Shown here: piece by piece, positions 1 through 11,951 of the stretch
Layout: each line of letters opens with the position of its first letter
How positions within the stretch are numbered: position 1 is the stretch's first letter
Origin: Hygrophila difformis
Taxonomy: Eukaryota; Streptophyta; Magnoliopsida; Lamiales; Acanthaceae
DNA: 64,000 nt
Direction of reading: 5' to 3'
NCBI GenBank assembly: GCA_030278955.1
Contig: JAOANR010000014.1
Location: 17,362,068 to 17,426,067 of the forward strand
Notes under the pieces: model-generated
The model's database searches: none
Told to the model about the DNA's origin: nothing
The model's input: only the letters and a program-made list of their open reading frames with translations
Program-made: the position numbers and the translations under genes

Positions 1-1
1 T

Positions 2-1042
2 GAATATGCGAAGTATGCAACATTGGCTAACAGCATGACAAGCGTGACCGCCCCTGGACACACATTCAATGCAAAATGGCTGCGGATACAGTTCATGCCA
101 ACTTATGAGTTCTACATGTCCAAGATCCGGCCCAACTCGCATCCGCACACCACATCTGGAAATGTGCTAATGGGATTTGCAAGAATGTGGAGCGGAGCAA
201 AACTAAATATAGGGAGGCATGTATCCGAGGTGATGATAACCAGGATAAAGGATAGACAGGTGCTATGCTATCCAAATCTGATTAGGAGAATCTGCACAGC
301 TCAGGGAGTTGATCTGAGCGCTTTCGAGGGTGACACAGTAGTGAAAGTGAACCCACCCATCAGTGTGCCGAGACTCCCCCTGTGTGAGAGTATCAGATAC
401 TCTCTCCCCCAACTGTTCGTCAGAGGAGATTCAGACGCTCAATCCTCTTTCATATCGGGTGGGCAGGCATCAAGAAAACGAAAGAGGCAGCCCAAGACAA
501 AGAAGGGAACACAGAACACCTGTGCTGATGCAGGACCTTCGAATGTTCAAGAGGAGCCTCCTGCGGACCAAGAACGGACTGAGATTCCAATTCCACCTCC
601 GACCCAACCTCAACCTCAGATACCTCCTCAAAGCCAGAACATATCTCAGTTCCCTGCTGATTCCCAAACGATTGAGATGGTGAGCAGAATGAGTCAATCT
701 ATGCTCGAGGGAATGAAATCCATGACTGATGTAATTTTGGCAAGCCAAGAGGGACAGCAGAAAAGGGCAGAAGAGGAGCGTGAGGAGCGAAGGAGGGAGA
801 GAGAGGAAGAACGCCAAGAGCGTAGGAGAGAAAAGGAAGAGAAACGGAAGGAGAAGTTGGAGAAGGAAAGGAGAGACGAGGAATTCAGAATGATGATGCT
901 AGAAAAAGAAGAGAAGAATCAAAAAATGGTGGAATCACTGATCCTTAGTCAAAATCAGATCCTGCAAACCTTACTCAAGAAGATCCCTGATGAAGCTGGC
1001 TCCTCAAAGAAATCAGACGAGAAGAAAGATGGCGATCCCTGA
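2..1042 (+). CDS. Accessory ORF of element D, Transposase_32-like, 5' truncated by window
   Basis: C-terminal part of the Athila-type protein found between integrase and 3' LTR, often called env-like or 'putative plant transposon protein'. The frame is open from base 2, so the ATG at 23 is internal. Residues about 30-115 match the conserved domain (motifs FMPTYEFYMSKIRP, LMGFARMW, CYPNLIRRICTAQGVD), aligning with 24115-24750 of element B. A proline/glutamine-rich linker follows, then a highly charged E/R/K coiled coil (about residues 250-300) and a short acidic tail. No transmembrane segment or signal peptide is visible, so an envelope role is not supported here. Stop TGA at 1040-1042. Function unknown; the coiled coil suggests self-association. 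Confidence 0.8.
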   Translation, partial: EYAKYATLANSMTSVTAPGHTFNAKWLRIQFMPTYEFYMSKIRPNSHPHTTSGNVLMGFARMWSGAKLNIGRHVSEVMITRIKDRQVLCYPNLIRRICTAQGVDLSAFEGDTVVKVNPPISVPRLPLCESIRYSLPQLFVRGDSDAQSSFISGGQASRKRKRQPKTKKGTQNTCADAGPSNVQEEPPADQERTEIPIPPPTQPQPQIPPQSQNISQFPADSQTIEMVSRMSQSMLEGMKSMTDVILASQEGQQKRAEEEREERRREREEERQERRREKEEKRKEKLEKERRDEEFRMMMLEKEEKNQKMVESLILSQNQILQTLLKKIPDEAGSSKKSDEKKDGDP

Positions 1043-2686
1043 CTCCATCATTTCTGAGCTTAATTGTAAATATCATATAAGAGAATTTCAATTCATCCAT
1101 GCAAGATAGATTTGATTGCAAATGAAATCTCTTGTAATTGATATAATTACTGCTTTCAGATTGGGACTTTGCAGCCCCAACAACAGTCTTTGTTTTTATT
1201 TGGTTCTTTTATTTCTGAAAAGATGTCTGACAGTCCAAGATGAATAAGTGACTGTCAGGCCAAAAATTTGCTGTTGACATGCTCCGTATGTCAGCAGTGT
1301 CTCTTTACTGCTTTCAATTAAATAACCAGCAAAAGTATGCATAAAATTGCTCTAAATTCACATGTTGAATTTAGGCTTGTGATTAAATTTTCAAACCTTT
1401 AAATTGGGATAATATAATTGAGAACATGCATGACATGAATTCCTGAGGTTTTGAGCTATAAAAATTTAATGATGCGATCAGCTTATTGGGTAATAAATCT
1501 GCATGTTAGAGATTTTGATTGAATAAACTGTTAGAATTAAGCTTCGATTAAATTTGAGAATATTGTATGACATGAATCAACCCAACCTTGTGAGATTTGA
1601 GCCATGAGTCATTTTCACTCATTCATTTTCTTTGATGTGTGAATCATTTTGATTAAAGGAAACTAGAACTTGCAATTGGGACCGATTCAAGACCACGCCA
1701 CATTCCCGAAATCGAGCATATGATCAAGGCACCTAGAAAACCCAAATTTTTGCCCTTCGTTTGAAATCCAAACCCAAAAATATTTCCCTTTAGGATTAAC
1801 CAACTTGAGCCTATAAGCCTAATTTTTCTTTGAAGCCCTCTATATTATTCCTAGCCTTCTAAAAAGACCAAGAAAATCAAACCCAAGTATGCAAGGATGA
1901 ATTCTATCAAGGCATTACAATTTTGATCATCAATGAAAACTATAAATCGGTATTCTATAAAACCGATTCAAAAAAAAAAAAAAAAAAGAAGAAAAAGTTG
2001 AATGTCATTTAACACAAATAAATTGCAGATGACAAGCAATTAGACTTAGTCTAATGTCATGCAAAGGAAAAAGAAAAATAAAAGAAAGAAATATTGATGA
2101 TCATAAATTTTCAGATAAAAATGCCAAGTTATGATAGAATAAATCTTTGCCACTTCTAGCCAATAATTTCCCTTTCCTACCTAATGTTACAACCGTACGC
2201 CCCGTTATAACCCTCAAATAAGACCTCGTGATCTCGATTTGAAGAAATGAGCCGGTGGCGAGTTGGTCTGATTGCAAGCATATGGGAGAATTTAATTAAA
2301 ACTGATTATGAGCGTTCACTGACTGAACCCCAATTGAGAGTGAGTGATCTTTCCGATTCTCTTATAAGTGAGGCTCTGTTTCATTAAAAATGTTCATGTC
2401 ATCCTCTAATTCTAATCCTTAATCTGTGCATCTTTCAAACATGATATTCATGAAGGATTGACAATAATGTTTGATTTGTAGGCCCGATATAGTGAGCAAG
2501 TATCATTTCATTAAACACTGCAATCAAGGGAGTTTAATACTTGTAGTAGCTTTTGATTGTCTTATCCCAATCCAAAAAGAATGTGATTTATGAAGCCACG
2601 AAAATGAATTGAATATGTAGAGTCCGTGTTCTTACGAACATTGACTCTGACTGCTCGGGGACGATCAGTATTAAATGTGAGGATGT
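1043..2686 (+). other. Element D 3' noncoding segment
   Basis: AT-rich and without a credible ORF. The same segment is present in all copies (58620-60258 in A; reverse strand 21772-23376 in B and 42418-44067 in C), so it is part of the family and not host DNA. It contains an A run at 1970-1987 and short inverted repeats such as ATTAGACTTAGTCTAAT near 2038. It ends in the purine-rich tract AAATGTGAGGATGT (2673-2686) abutting the LTR. Confidence 0.8.
2673..2686 (+). other. Polypurine-like plus-strand priming tract, element D
   Basis: AAATGTGAGGATGT lies directly before the LTR's first TG, the place where LTR retrotransposons prime plus-strand DNA synthesis. The same sequence abuts the 3' LTR in elements A, B and C. 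It is not a pure purine run, so the call rests on position and conservation. Confidence 0.65.
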
Positions 2687-2990
2687 TGATAATGGCCAAA
2701 AATGACCATTATTTTCAATCCATTTCCGTGTCTTAAACGGGCATTTGATCGCATTCCGGTCTTACATTAAGTAAGAAAGTAGTCGAATTGGACTAATTTA
2801 TGCATAATCGTAAAAATAATAAGCTGGTGTGAAAAAGGCATAAATATGTAATTTTATTACATATTTATGTTAGAAAAATCCAAAAACATGAGAAAAAGAA
2901 AAGGAAACAAAAAGATGGGAAAAAGATAGAAAAGCCCACAAAAAGAATATTTTCGGCCCATCTGGCCCAATCCAGCAGGTCCAGGAAGAC

Positions 2991-3241
2991 CTTGGTCGCG
3001 GAAGCCCCTTGGCGCGATGCAGTGTTCCGCGACAAAGGCATGCTCCGCGACCAAGTGGCCCAAATGAAGAGGAGACCAGCCAAGCCCCTTGGCGCGATGA
3101 CCTTTGTCGCGATGGCATGCTCCGCGACAAAGGCATGTTCCGCGACCAAGATGCACAAACAGAGACACAAGACCCAGTCGAGAAGCTTTGCCACATGCAG
3201 TGTGTTCCGCGACCAAACTTGGTGCTCCGAGACAAAGCTGT
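2991..3241 (+). repeat. Stem-loop cluster 1 (GTCGCGG class), U3 of element D
   Basis: Repeated half-sites of GTCGCGGA and complementary TCCGCGAC, spaced so that arms pair across 15-30 base loops, lie 70-320 bases upstream of the LTR TATA box. Arms are less perfect than in the downstream cluster. In copies B and C the same place is occupied by a different repeat built on TACGGCGCTA. Confidence 0.8.
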
Positions 3242-3307
3242 GATGTGTGTGATGTCTTGAGACACAATGGGCTCAAATCAAGGCCCATGAGCTTAGGGTT
3301 TCCCCTC

Positions 3308-3315
3308 TATAAATA
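3308..3315 (+). promoter_or_regulatory. LTR TATA box, element D
   Basis: TATAAATA in the context CTCTATAAATATGAGG, about 620 bp into the LTR and just after stem-loop cluster 1. Its position is matched in the other LTRs (45640, 60878, and on the - strand 21154, 34162, 41797). Confidence 0.7.
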
Positions 3316-3938
3316 TGAGGTGTTTCCTTTGAGCTAGAGGTTGGAAGAATTTTAGAAAAACTATACCTTCTTGAAGACAAGTTGGGGAGTTCAGTAGTTT
3401 AGTCTAGTTTAGGGTAGTTTAGTTAGAGTTTTCTTTTGTATTATTTAATTTATGCACTAGTTAGAAGTAGTTTATTGCACTTTGGTTAGATAGCCAGTTT
3501 ACACTCTATTTCTTGTTCTAAACTTTTGTTTAAAGGTTTGTGGTACTCAAACCATGGGTATGAACAACACCGTTTAATAATATGGGAAAACATTCTCCAT
3601 TTGTGTCCCAAAATCATGAAATGGGTCTCACACCCCATGGATCTTACTGCTTCCGTTTTCCTTGGGTCATTTGATCCTTGTTTTGCATTTTAATGTCACT
3701 GCTTGGTGACTTTTTCTTGGGATAATGTTGCATGCTTATGGATGATCAAGCTTAGATTAGGGTTTCTTAAGTTTTAAGTTTGCTTTAGTTCTATTATGTT
3801 CAAGCATGTTCTAGCTAGATTCAAATTCTGTTTTGTTATTTTGAGCTTAGTTTAGCTTTTGAATCTGAAATGGGTGAGATCACACATAATGCATGCCACT
3901 GTTCCACTTTACTTTTCTGACATGTGTACTGGACACAC

Positions 3939-4409
3939 TTTTGTCGCGGAACAACTCTTGTCGCGGAACCACGTTCCGCGACAAAATGGTGCTTTGGCGA
4001 CAAAGGTGCCAAAGAACATTTGTTGACCATTATTTTAAAACCCTTGGTCGTGAAACACCCCTTGGCGCGGAACCACGTTCCGCGACAAAATCTTGATTAG
4101 CGACCAAGGACCCAAACACTTGTGATTTTATTCTGGAAGGGCTCTGTCGCGAAGCAACCTTGTCGCGGAACCACGTTCCGCGCCAAAACCTCTTGTTCCG
4201 CGACAAGAATTATGCCTTGTCCAATTTTCAACCTTTTTGTCGCTATGCCCTTGTCGCGGAACCATGTTCCGCGACAAAATTTTCTTTACTTAGCGACAAA
4301 GCAAACCCTAAGTGTTCAAAATCCCATTTCTCTTATTTCCCACCCCTTTGTCGCGAAACCTTTGTCGCGGAGCCATGCTCCGCGACACGAACCCTGCATC
4401 GCGACAAGG
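3939..4409 (+). repeat. Stem-loop cluster 2 (GTCGCGG class), transcribed part of element D LTR
   Basis: About six nested units. Each has an inner near-perfect palindrome (TTGTCGCGGAAC, 3-base loop, GTTCCGCGACAA) flanked by an outer pair of arms. Outer arms vary in a paired way: TTTGTCGCTA with TAGCGACAAA near 4233-4302, TTTGTCGCGA with TCGCGACAAG near 4349-4408, and TTGGTCG with CGACCAA near 4044-4108. Paired change keeps the stem while the sequence drifts. Confidence 0.85.
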
Positions 4410-7198
4410 TGGCACCTTATTGCCAAGTTTTCATTCTTCATCTCATTCCATTAATTAATTGAACCTTTATATTAATATTTTGAGGTTGAAATCCAATGAT
4501 CTCAACCCATGATTAATTTGATATAAAGAACCTTGTTCAATTTCCCATTAAAAGATTCTTTTACAAATGATTAAACTCTAATGATCTAAGTATATAATCC
4601 GGACTGTAATTAATTAATTAATTATGGAATGAGCGATTATTTAGACATGAAGAGTAATTATGGATTTAGTTCCATATCCTTGCATGAGAAACCAATGTCT
4701 CTCATGCAAGATGACCCAAAAATATTTTCTTTTATTTTATTTTTTTCTTTTCCGTGATGTGTGAAACAGCTAATAAGGAATATATCAGATTAATGTTGGC
4801 GGGTATTCCCACACGGATAACTAGCTCGTGATCTGTATATTAATTACTAGTTGATATTTTGCATGGTCCAGATAGTGGTCGGTGGAAGCCTTGGCGGTTC
4901 ATCCCTCCGGGATTATAATAGCTGCTCAGCTGACTCCCATCTGGATACAGTTTTCTTTCCTTACTTTAATTTCAAACCTGAATCTGGAGCTGTAGCAATG
5001 TTAGATGATATATGCCAATGTCATCTAATGATTATTGCAGTAATAGAACATGTGGGTTTTTGCCCAAATTCACAGACAGTGAAGTCTGAGATGACGGCGA
5101 CAACTGTCATTTGAGGCAATTCACTATCTAATAATCATCCCACCTGAAAGAATCAGGACCTGGATAGCAGATGTTTGCAGTCCGGATCATCCTGATTATT
5201 TTTGCCATCTTTTTAGCCAAATAAATTCTTCTCATCTCCGGCTATTTCATCTCTGTGTTTCACATTCTGTCTAAACCCACCTTATATTTTGGGTTATTTT
5301 ATTTTACACTTCTCTATAAATTTATGCATGATATTATTATGTAGATATTGTGGTCGATATTATTTTGGGACCCTTCCCTTGGACATAGAAGTCTTGATCA
5401 GATGTCTCATAATAAATTTCCAACAAAAATTCATTTATAAAATCCGGATCTAAGTAAGGGATAAATTCCACAGTTATGACTAATTCATATCCGACTGGGG
5501 GTTGATTTTGGGAAATTAGAAGCAGAGTCAGCGATTAGGTCTCACCTAGATTGAAAGGGTCTGTGTTCTTATTGAGAGTCTAGTACCTGATAGGGAATGA
5601 TTTTCAGATTTATTATTTTCCGAAATTGCTGTTTGTTGGAAATCTTGTATTAAATATTGCACTGGGTCAGAGTCCACTTGGATTCTGATAAGGTGTGACA
5701 GATAATACTAGAGAAACAACATTCGGGCCTTGGTTATTTTCTAAGGTAGGGTTGAGTATTCTTTTAACTGCTATCTTCTTCTGCCAAAGCCTATTTTTGA
5801 GTCCTGAGTGAGTGCATCCGGAACGAACTAATTTCATTAGTTCGTTTCATTAGTTTGTGTCTCATAACCACCCGACGAGAAGTGAACACTGCGAGCGATT
5901 CACCGAGAATAGGGAATTCTTGATCCACATCCGGTCATTCTGACTGGGGGCTTTCTTTTACTACCAGGGTCAGACTTTCAAAAACCTCCGAGTGATAGGA
6001 TTTTAAATGCTTTCTTTACCGCTTTCTTTCAATTGCTTTCTTTAGAGGTCACTCGGTTGTATTGAGAGTTGTGTAACTGCTACTAGGACTGAGAGTTAAG
6101 GGATAGTTTAGGGTTTGATTTGAATCTTCGGGTGTGACATGGGGGAATGATAGCAGTACTTGACACTTCAATAAATGATTTGTCAGGTGTCGCTTGTCCA
6201 CCACAGATAAATGACACGCTCTGACGGGAGCAGTTGTGAGTCTGTGGTATCTTAGATTTTGCTGTCTTAAGAGCATGTAACCTCTTACTGTAAGTACCTG
6301 TCTGTTAAAGGGAACATGGTATAGAGAGCATGAGAGTTAGCTAACTGAAGGATTATCCCAAGCTAAGATCTGTGTATTAAAATGGAAGTTTAACTATGTT
6401 TAATCTGAATCTTGTCCAACTTTTATTATTTTCGTCCTGTCCCTTCTGTCTCATTTTAAATCTGCTTTCTTAAATAATTTTAACCGCTTTCCTAGAATAA
6501 TTTTATCGCTTACCTAGATTGAGTTTAATTCGCTTTCTAGAATAATTTTATCTGCTTTATTTTAATTGCTTTCATAATCTAGTTAAATTCTGTCAAGTAG
6601 TTGTTAGTCATTTCACACACTTGAATCGAGTACCGAGAGGAAAATCTTAGTAAATGACGTGGGCCCTGCTTCCATCGCACATCCTCCAGTGAACGATCCG
6701 GTCTTACTATAAATTACTGCAATTTTTGACACCGTGCGCTTTCGGGGGCACAGTTTCTTAACTACGAGCAATAAAAACATGACTACGTATAAATATATCC
6801 CTAATCACAACACCGCCATCATAAATTGGTTTCATTAAATAAAACCTAAACCAGGATCATGATTTTTCAGAAAATACTCATGTAGTGGGAATCAGTCAAA
6901 AGTTTCATGGCAGGAAATCTTATGGCAAGAATTGATGAGAAGTATCATGGCATATTTGCCGGGGATCCTCAGTGTGACAGGCTGAAGGTCAACCTATCCC
7001 GGCTATGCCATGAGATTTGTCAACATTTCATGACAGAGAGGACCACAGCGCCATTTGAAACCAAAGCACCATACTTGAGTAATAAAAAGATATATCCCTA
7101 AACCCTTTCCCGTGAATCTTAATGCTTTTCATTTAATAAATCTAACCTGGTATAATTTTAGCAAAAGCTCGTGTTAACGAAACTTGTCAAAAGTTTCA

Positions 7199-7861
7199 TC
7201 CTCGAAGTTGTGTTTCTCCCACTTGAAATTCTAGGTCTCGTCGTCTCACGTCGGCATAACTCTTTTGACGGTCTTGTGCGGCTTTCATCTTCCCTTGGAT
7301 CACTTTGATTTGTTGAGCCATGTCTTCGATAAGTTGTGGTCCCACTACCACGGACTTATCGTTTTCTTCCCAGCTCAAAGGGCTTCGGCACTTTCGTCCA
7401 TACAATGCCTCGAAAGGTGCCATGCCGGTACTCGCATGGTAACTATTATTATAGGAAAACTCAATCAAGGGTAAATGAGATTCCCAATTTCCTTTGAACT
7501 CCAACACGCATGCTCTCAGCATGTCTTCTAGTGTTTGGATTGTCCTTTCGGTTTGTCCATCCGTCATCGGGTGGAATGCGGTGCTCATTTTGATTTGAGT
7601 ACCGAGAGCTTTTTGTAACTCCATCCAGAAATGAGAGACAAATCTACTGTCTCTATCGGAAATGATATCATGTGGTACTCCATGTCGTCGTACCACATTA
7701 TCAATGTAGGCTCGGGCCAATTGGTCCATAGTCCACGTGTCTTTCATTGGGATAATTATGGCTGTCTTCGTTAGCCTATCCACAATCACCCAAATCTTGT
7801 TCATGCCTTTAGGTGATCGGGGTAATCCCGAGACAAAGTCCATCGAGATGCTATCCCACTT
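7199..7861 (-). pseudogene. Integrase fragment of element E
   Basis: Catalytic core of a Ty3/gypsy integrase. Visible acidic residues are the first Asp in MDFVSGLPRS, the second in IISDRDSRF and the Glu of the TERTIQTLEDML segment. It is in the same frame as the RT/RNase H segment to its right but separated from it by TAG (7862-7864), at a position normally read through. The C-terminal part, where a chromodomain would be, is missing because element D is inserted at 7198/7199. Confidence 0.88.
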
Positions 7862-9478
7862 CTAACTTGGAATCTCTAGTGGTTGCATCAATCCTAAGGG
7901 TTTATGTCGCACTGCCTTAACCTTTTGGCAGGTGAGACATCTCGCTACGAAATTTGCCACTTCCTTCTTCATTCCCGGCCACCAATAGATCTTCTTCAGA
8001 TCTTTGTATAGCTTGTCACCTCCGGGATGTACGGAATATGGCGTGTTGTGCCCTTCCTCCATCAATCTTTGTTTCAACTCGGCACATTTAAGAGGCACAC
8101 ACAATCTACCTTTAAAACGGATGCTTCCATCCTCGTGGACAGCAAATCCTATTGCCTTTCCTTCGGCAATATACCCTTTTATCTTCTCGAGTTTCGGATC
8201 GCCCGGTTGAGCGAGTCGAATCTCGTCTAATATTGGAGTCTCTACGACCATGGCATTGATCGTTTCTCTCACTGTGCCAGGATGCACAAGTTCCAACTCC
8301 AATCTTGCCAAATCCATGTACAATGCCGGCGGAATTACCAACGAGTTTGTCACGTGTTGGGTTTTCCGACTTAGGGCATCGGCTACCACATTCGCCTTCC
8401 CCTCGTGGTACGCTATCTCTAAATCGTAGTCCTTAATGAGTTCCAACCACCTTCGCTGTCTCAAATTCAACTCCTTCTGAGTGATTATATACTTCAAGCT
8501 TTTGTGGTCGGTGAACATTCGACACTTCCGCCCATAAAGATAATGCCTCCATATCTTTAGAGCGAAAACGACCGCTGCCAACTCCAGGTCATGTGTCGGA
8601 TAATTTTCCTCGTGAGGTTTTAGTTGGCGTGATGCATAGGCTACGACTCTCGAGTCTTGCATCAAAACACAACCTAAACCTTCCTTCGAAGCATCGCTAT
8701 ATACTTCGAAGTCACCATTCTCTGATGGTAATGTTAATACGGGGGTGGTTGTGAGTCGTTTCTTCAGCTCTTGAAACGATGACTCACATGCTTCGGTCCA
8801 CTCGTATTTTGCTCCTTTCTTAAGTAGCTGGGTCAAAGGACGTGCAATCCTTGAAAAGTCCTTTACAAATCGTCTATAATATCCGGCTAATCCTTGGAAA
8901 CTCCTTATTTCCGTTGGACTTTTCGGAGTTGCCCATTCAGTTACGGCAGAGACTTTTGCCGGATCCACTGATACTCCATCAGCGGATACTATGTGTCCGA
9001 GAAATGCCACTTCTTTCAGCCAGAAGTCACACTTCGACAGCTTGCCGTATAGCTGATTCCTTCGCAAGATTTCCAACACTTGATGTAAGTGTTTCGCATG
9101 CTCCTCCTCGCTCTTCGAGTAGATCAGGATGTCGTCAATGAACACTACGACACACTGGTCTAACAATTCTCGGAACACGTTGTTCATGAGATTCATGAAC
9201 ATGGCCGGAGCATTTGTTAACCCGAAGGATAACACTGTGAACTCGTAATGGCCATATCGTGTTCGAAACGCCGTCTTTGGAATGTCCTTCTCGGCAATCC
9301 TCAATTGATGATACCCAGATCGCAAATCGATCTTCGAGAATACTGAAGCTCCCTTCAGTTGATCAAACAGATCCTCTATTCTCGGTAGGGGGTATTTATT
9401 CTTAATGGTCACTTGGTTTAGTCCTCGGTAATCTATGCAAAGACGTAGTCCTCCGTCTTTCTTCTTGACAAACAAAAC
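7862..9478 (-). pseudogene. Reverse transcriptase, RNase H and integrase zinc domain of element E
   Basis: The RT begins near the [18 protein letters not shown] motif and has the catalytic motif [11 protein letters not shown]. RNase H follows, with [10 protein letters not shown], the ELAAV region, MFTDHKSL and NVVADALSR. The segment ends with the integrase HHCC zinc domain (conserved histidines, then CLTCQ). It is in a different frame from the upstream Gag-protease ORF: a G run near 9484-9488 (minus-strand reading) appears one base out of register. The frame then ends at TAG 7862. Not functional as it stands. Confidence 0.92.
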
Positions 9479-11501
9479 CGGTGCTCCCCCAAGGGGACGT
9501 ACTCGGTCTTATGTAACCTTTTCCCAATAGCTCCTCGAGTTGTTCCTTTAACTCCTTCATTTCCAGTGGTGCCATCCGGTACGGAGCTTTTGAGACAGGC
9601 TCTGTCCCCGGAATGAGATCTATGGTGAATTCAAGATCTCTCTCAGGTGGCATGCCCGGAACGTCTTCAGGGAACACGTCCGGGTATTCTCTTACCACTG
9701 GTATGCTATCAACCTTGTTCTCTTCCGCCTCAAGGTTGTGCACATAGCACGCATATAGTTCATACCCCTTACGCATCAAGTTACTTAGTTTAAGTGCGCT
9801 AACGATTTTGTTACTTTTCTTAGGGGGCTGAGAGTAAAAGATAACTCTCTTTCCCCTTCTTTTTGACAAGGTGATCTTTTGCTTTTGGCATTCGATCACC
9901 GCTTTATACTGGGATAGCCAATCCATCCCCAGTATGATGTCAAAGTCTCTTAAGTTAAATTCTACTAAGTTCGCGAAGAATTCTACGTTCTTTATCACTA
10001 TAGGAATTCCGTTATATCGTTTAGAGCAAGACACTACTTCTCCAGAAGGCAATTGAATTCCTAAGCTAATTCTCTCGCACTTAGGTAGATCTAACTCAGG
10101 CACTATCCTTGATGCTATAATTGAGCAACTAGCTCCAGAATCAAATAGAATTCTAAGGGGCGTATTCAAAACGTGAAATGTTCCTGCCATCACTTCTCCT
10201 TGCGCAGGCACGTCCGCTTGGTTCACCACGTTGAGCCTCCCCATAGGGCGTCCCTGATTGCCCTGCTGATTCGCATTCGGCTGCTGATTTTGTTGCTGGT
10301 TTTGATTCTGTGGGGGCGGAGGTCGTTGGTTCTGGTTCTGGTTTTGCGGCCTATTTTGAGGGGGTCTGTACCCTTGGTTATTGCCATTTCGCCCGTTTTG
10401 GTTTTGAGGCTGTTCTTGCCCCGCGACCAAATCGTCCCTCTTCGTTATGTTCTCGAGCCTAGTTCGACATTCCCGTCGAACGTGACCCATTCGACCGCAT
10501 CGGTAACAAGCGCCTTGTTGCGGGCATCCCCTTGCCAGATGTGGTCGTCCACATCGCGGGCAAGGCGGTACCAGATCTTCTTGATTGAACCTCCTTCCCG
10601 TGTTGTTTTGTTGGGGCCTATTCGACCCTCTGCGCTGCTCGTTCCTTCCAGTGTTGTTCTCGTTTCTTGAGTCTCGGCTTCTCTTTTCCTGAGGACCCCT
10701 GCTGGACTCCCCACTCACCCTTCTTTTCCGCTGCTGCACGCGTGCTACCGCTACAGCGCGATCGTATACGGCTTGCAAATCGGGGTAGTGTACCCCCGCG
10801 ATCACTTCGCGCACAGACAGGTTCAGTCCCATCTCGAACTTCTGTGCCTTCTCCGCATCAGTAGGCACTAGCCTTGGTGCGAACCTCACCAGCTCCTTGA
10901 AGCGGGTGTAGTATTCCTGCACCGTTTGACTTCCTTGCTTCAACGACAGGAATTCTTCGTACATGGCAGCTTTGGTACTCAAGGGATAGAATCGATCCCT
11001 GAGTAGTTCCATCATCTCCATCCACGAGTAAGGCTCGTCATCTTCAGTTAGTTTGGCTTGCGTTGCTTGCCACCAGTCATCAGCTTCGCCTCCCAAGTAG
11101 TATGAAGCGACATGTACCCTCTCTCCTTCCGGACATTTGACCGCTCCCAGCAGCTTGTCAAAAGTCCGGATCCATTCCTCCAATTTAGCTGGATCCTCCT
11201 CACCAGCATAGTGGGGCGGCTGGTAGGGATTCACCATCGCCAGGTAGTTAGGGCGAGCTTGGGGCGGAGGTACCGCCGCAGCTTGACCCTGGTTGACTTG
11301 CGCGTTTCCGAGTGCAATCAACACTTCCTCTATCGTCCTAAGACGATCGCCCACATTGTTCGGTGCGGGGGCATCCCGCACACCTTGGGGTTGTTCCATC
11401 TCAGGTTGAATCGGTTCAGTGACGTTTGGTAGTGTCTCAGTAGGAGTTTCAGTGGTGGTTTGGGGAGCGGTTTGAGTCCTTCCTCTTCCTCTGGGTGCCA
11501 T
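9402..11501 (-). CDS. Gag-protease of element E
   Basis: The start was chosen at the ATG at 11501 ([10 protein letters not shown]); the open frame extends 14 codons further up. It has a Gln/Pro-rich N-terminus, then a Retrotrans_gag domain (around [12 protein letters not shown] and [18 protein letters not shown]). Two zinc knuckles follow, [13 protein letters not shown] and [14 protein letters not shown], then a long N/Q/P-rich linker. The retropepsin has the active site [10 protein letters not shown] and ends near the start of RT, where the frame is lost. Gag packages the RNA and forms the particle; the protease would mature the polyprotein. Confidence 0.9.
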   Translation of the reverse strand: MAPRGRGRTQTAPQTTTETPTETLPNVTEPIQPEMEQPQGVRDAPAPNNVGDRLRTIEEVLIALGNAQVNQGQAAAVPPPQARPNYLAMVNPYQPPHYAGEEDPAKLEEWIRTFDKLLGAVKCPEGERVHVASYYLGGEADDWWQATQAKLTEDDEPYSWMEMMELLRDRFYPLSTKAAMYEEFLSLKQGSQTVQEYYTRFKELVRFAPRLVPTDAEKAQKFEMGLNLSVREVIAGVHYPDLQAVYDRAVAVARVQQRKRRVSGESSRGPQEKRSRDSRNENNTGRNEQRRGSNRPQQNNTGRRFNQEDLVPPCPRCGRPHLARGCPQQGACYRCGRMGHVRRECRTRLENITKRDDLVAGQEQPQNQNGRNGNNQGYRPPQNRPQNQNQNQRPPPPQNQNQQQNQQPNANQQGNQGRPMGRLNVVNQADVPAQGEVMAGTFHVLNTPLRILFDSGASCSIIASRIVPELDLPKCERISLGIQLPSGEVVSCSKRYNGIPIVIKNVEFFANLVEFNLRDFDIILGMDWLSQYKAVIECQKQKITLSKRRGKRVIFYSQPPKKSNKIVSALKLSNLMRKGYELYACYVHNLEAEENKVDSIPVVREYPDVFPEDVPGMPPERDLEFTIDLIPGTEPVSKAPYRMAPLEMKELKEQLEELLGKGYIRPSTSPWGSTGFVCQEERRRTTSLHRLPRTKPSDH

Positions 11502-11743
11502 TCTGGTACAAATAGGATAGTTTAGGAATGATGAATTTAGCATATAGTCTAAGCAATTTCTATGAATGTATATGTGTGCAGTAATTTAGCACGTGGTGCT
11601 TTGTTCGGATTAAGAAGCATCGTATGCTTCGGGGTTTTATTTTATTTTGTTTTGTTTGTTTTGAAAAAAAATAAATCGGGCATTTTATTTCCTCAGAAGA
11701 AATTTTAGTACAAAAGTAGAAATATTTTCCTAGCAAAATAATA

Positions 11744-11933
11744 CTCCCTCCGTCCCACCCCAAGTGTCTTGTTACTGTTGGGCACGGGAATTAATGTAGA
11801 GTTGGTTTGTGAGTATATGGTGGGGTCCACATAGTTGTTGGAGGGGAAAATTATTTCTATTTATAGAAAGAAGACATTTGTAATGGGACATCCAAAAATA
11901 GTAAGTAGGACATTTGGAATGGGACAGAGGGAG
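11744..11933. mobile_element. Stowaway-like MITE (190 bp) inside element E
   Basis: Terminal inverted repeats CTCCCTCCGTCCCA and TGGGACAGAGGGAG differ at one position and are flanked by TA on both sides (11742-11743 and 11934-11935). This is the signature of Stowaway (Tc1/mariner-derived) MITEs. It lies between the upstream small ORF and gag of element E and so inserted after E. Non-coding. Confidence 0.9.
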
Positions 11934-11951
11934 TATCTAACAATAGAATCT

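Larger units (their letters stand above)
1..7198 (+). mobile_element. Element D: 3' part of an Athila-like LTR retrotransposon
   Basis: The 3' end of a Ty3/gypsy element whose 5' LTR, gag and pol lie before the window. It holds the end of an accessory ORF, a 3' noncoding segment, a purine-rich priming tract and a complete 3' LTR. It was assigned to the same family as the copies at 17322-34761, 37990-45019 and 45020-64000 because LTR ends, 3' noncoding segment and accessory ORF are shared. It is inserted in the integrase of an older chromovirus-like element that resumes at 7199. The 5 bases after the LTR are tcctc; the matching target duplication on the left is outside the window. Confidence 0.93.
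2687..7198 (+). repeat. 3' LTR of element D (4512 bp, TG...CA)
   Basis: Starts TGATAATGGCC and ends GTCAAAAGTTTCA, the same ends as every LTR of this family here. U3 is about 620 bp to the TATA box, and roughly 3.9 kb follows. No protein-coding ORF is credible inside; short ORFs over the stem-loop clusters are chance. At about 6890-6910 it contains an internal copy of its own 3' end followed by TGGC, resembling the LTR/PBS junction. Confidence 0.93.

Noticed and set aside
23..1042. Retroviral-type envelope protein
   Set aside because: Position is env-like, but no signal peptide, transmembrane segment or fusion peptide is visible in D or B.
7265..9141. Several + strand ORFs of 67-99 codons
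   Set aside because: Mirror frames of the element E polyprotein, which has recognised domains on the - strand.
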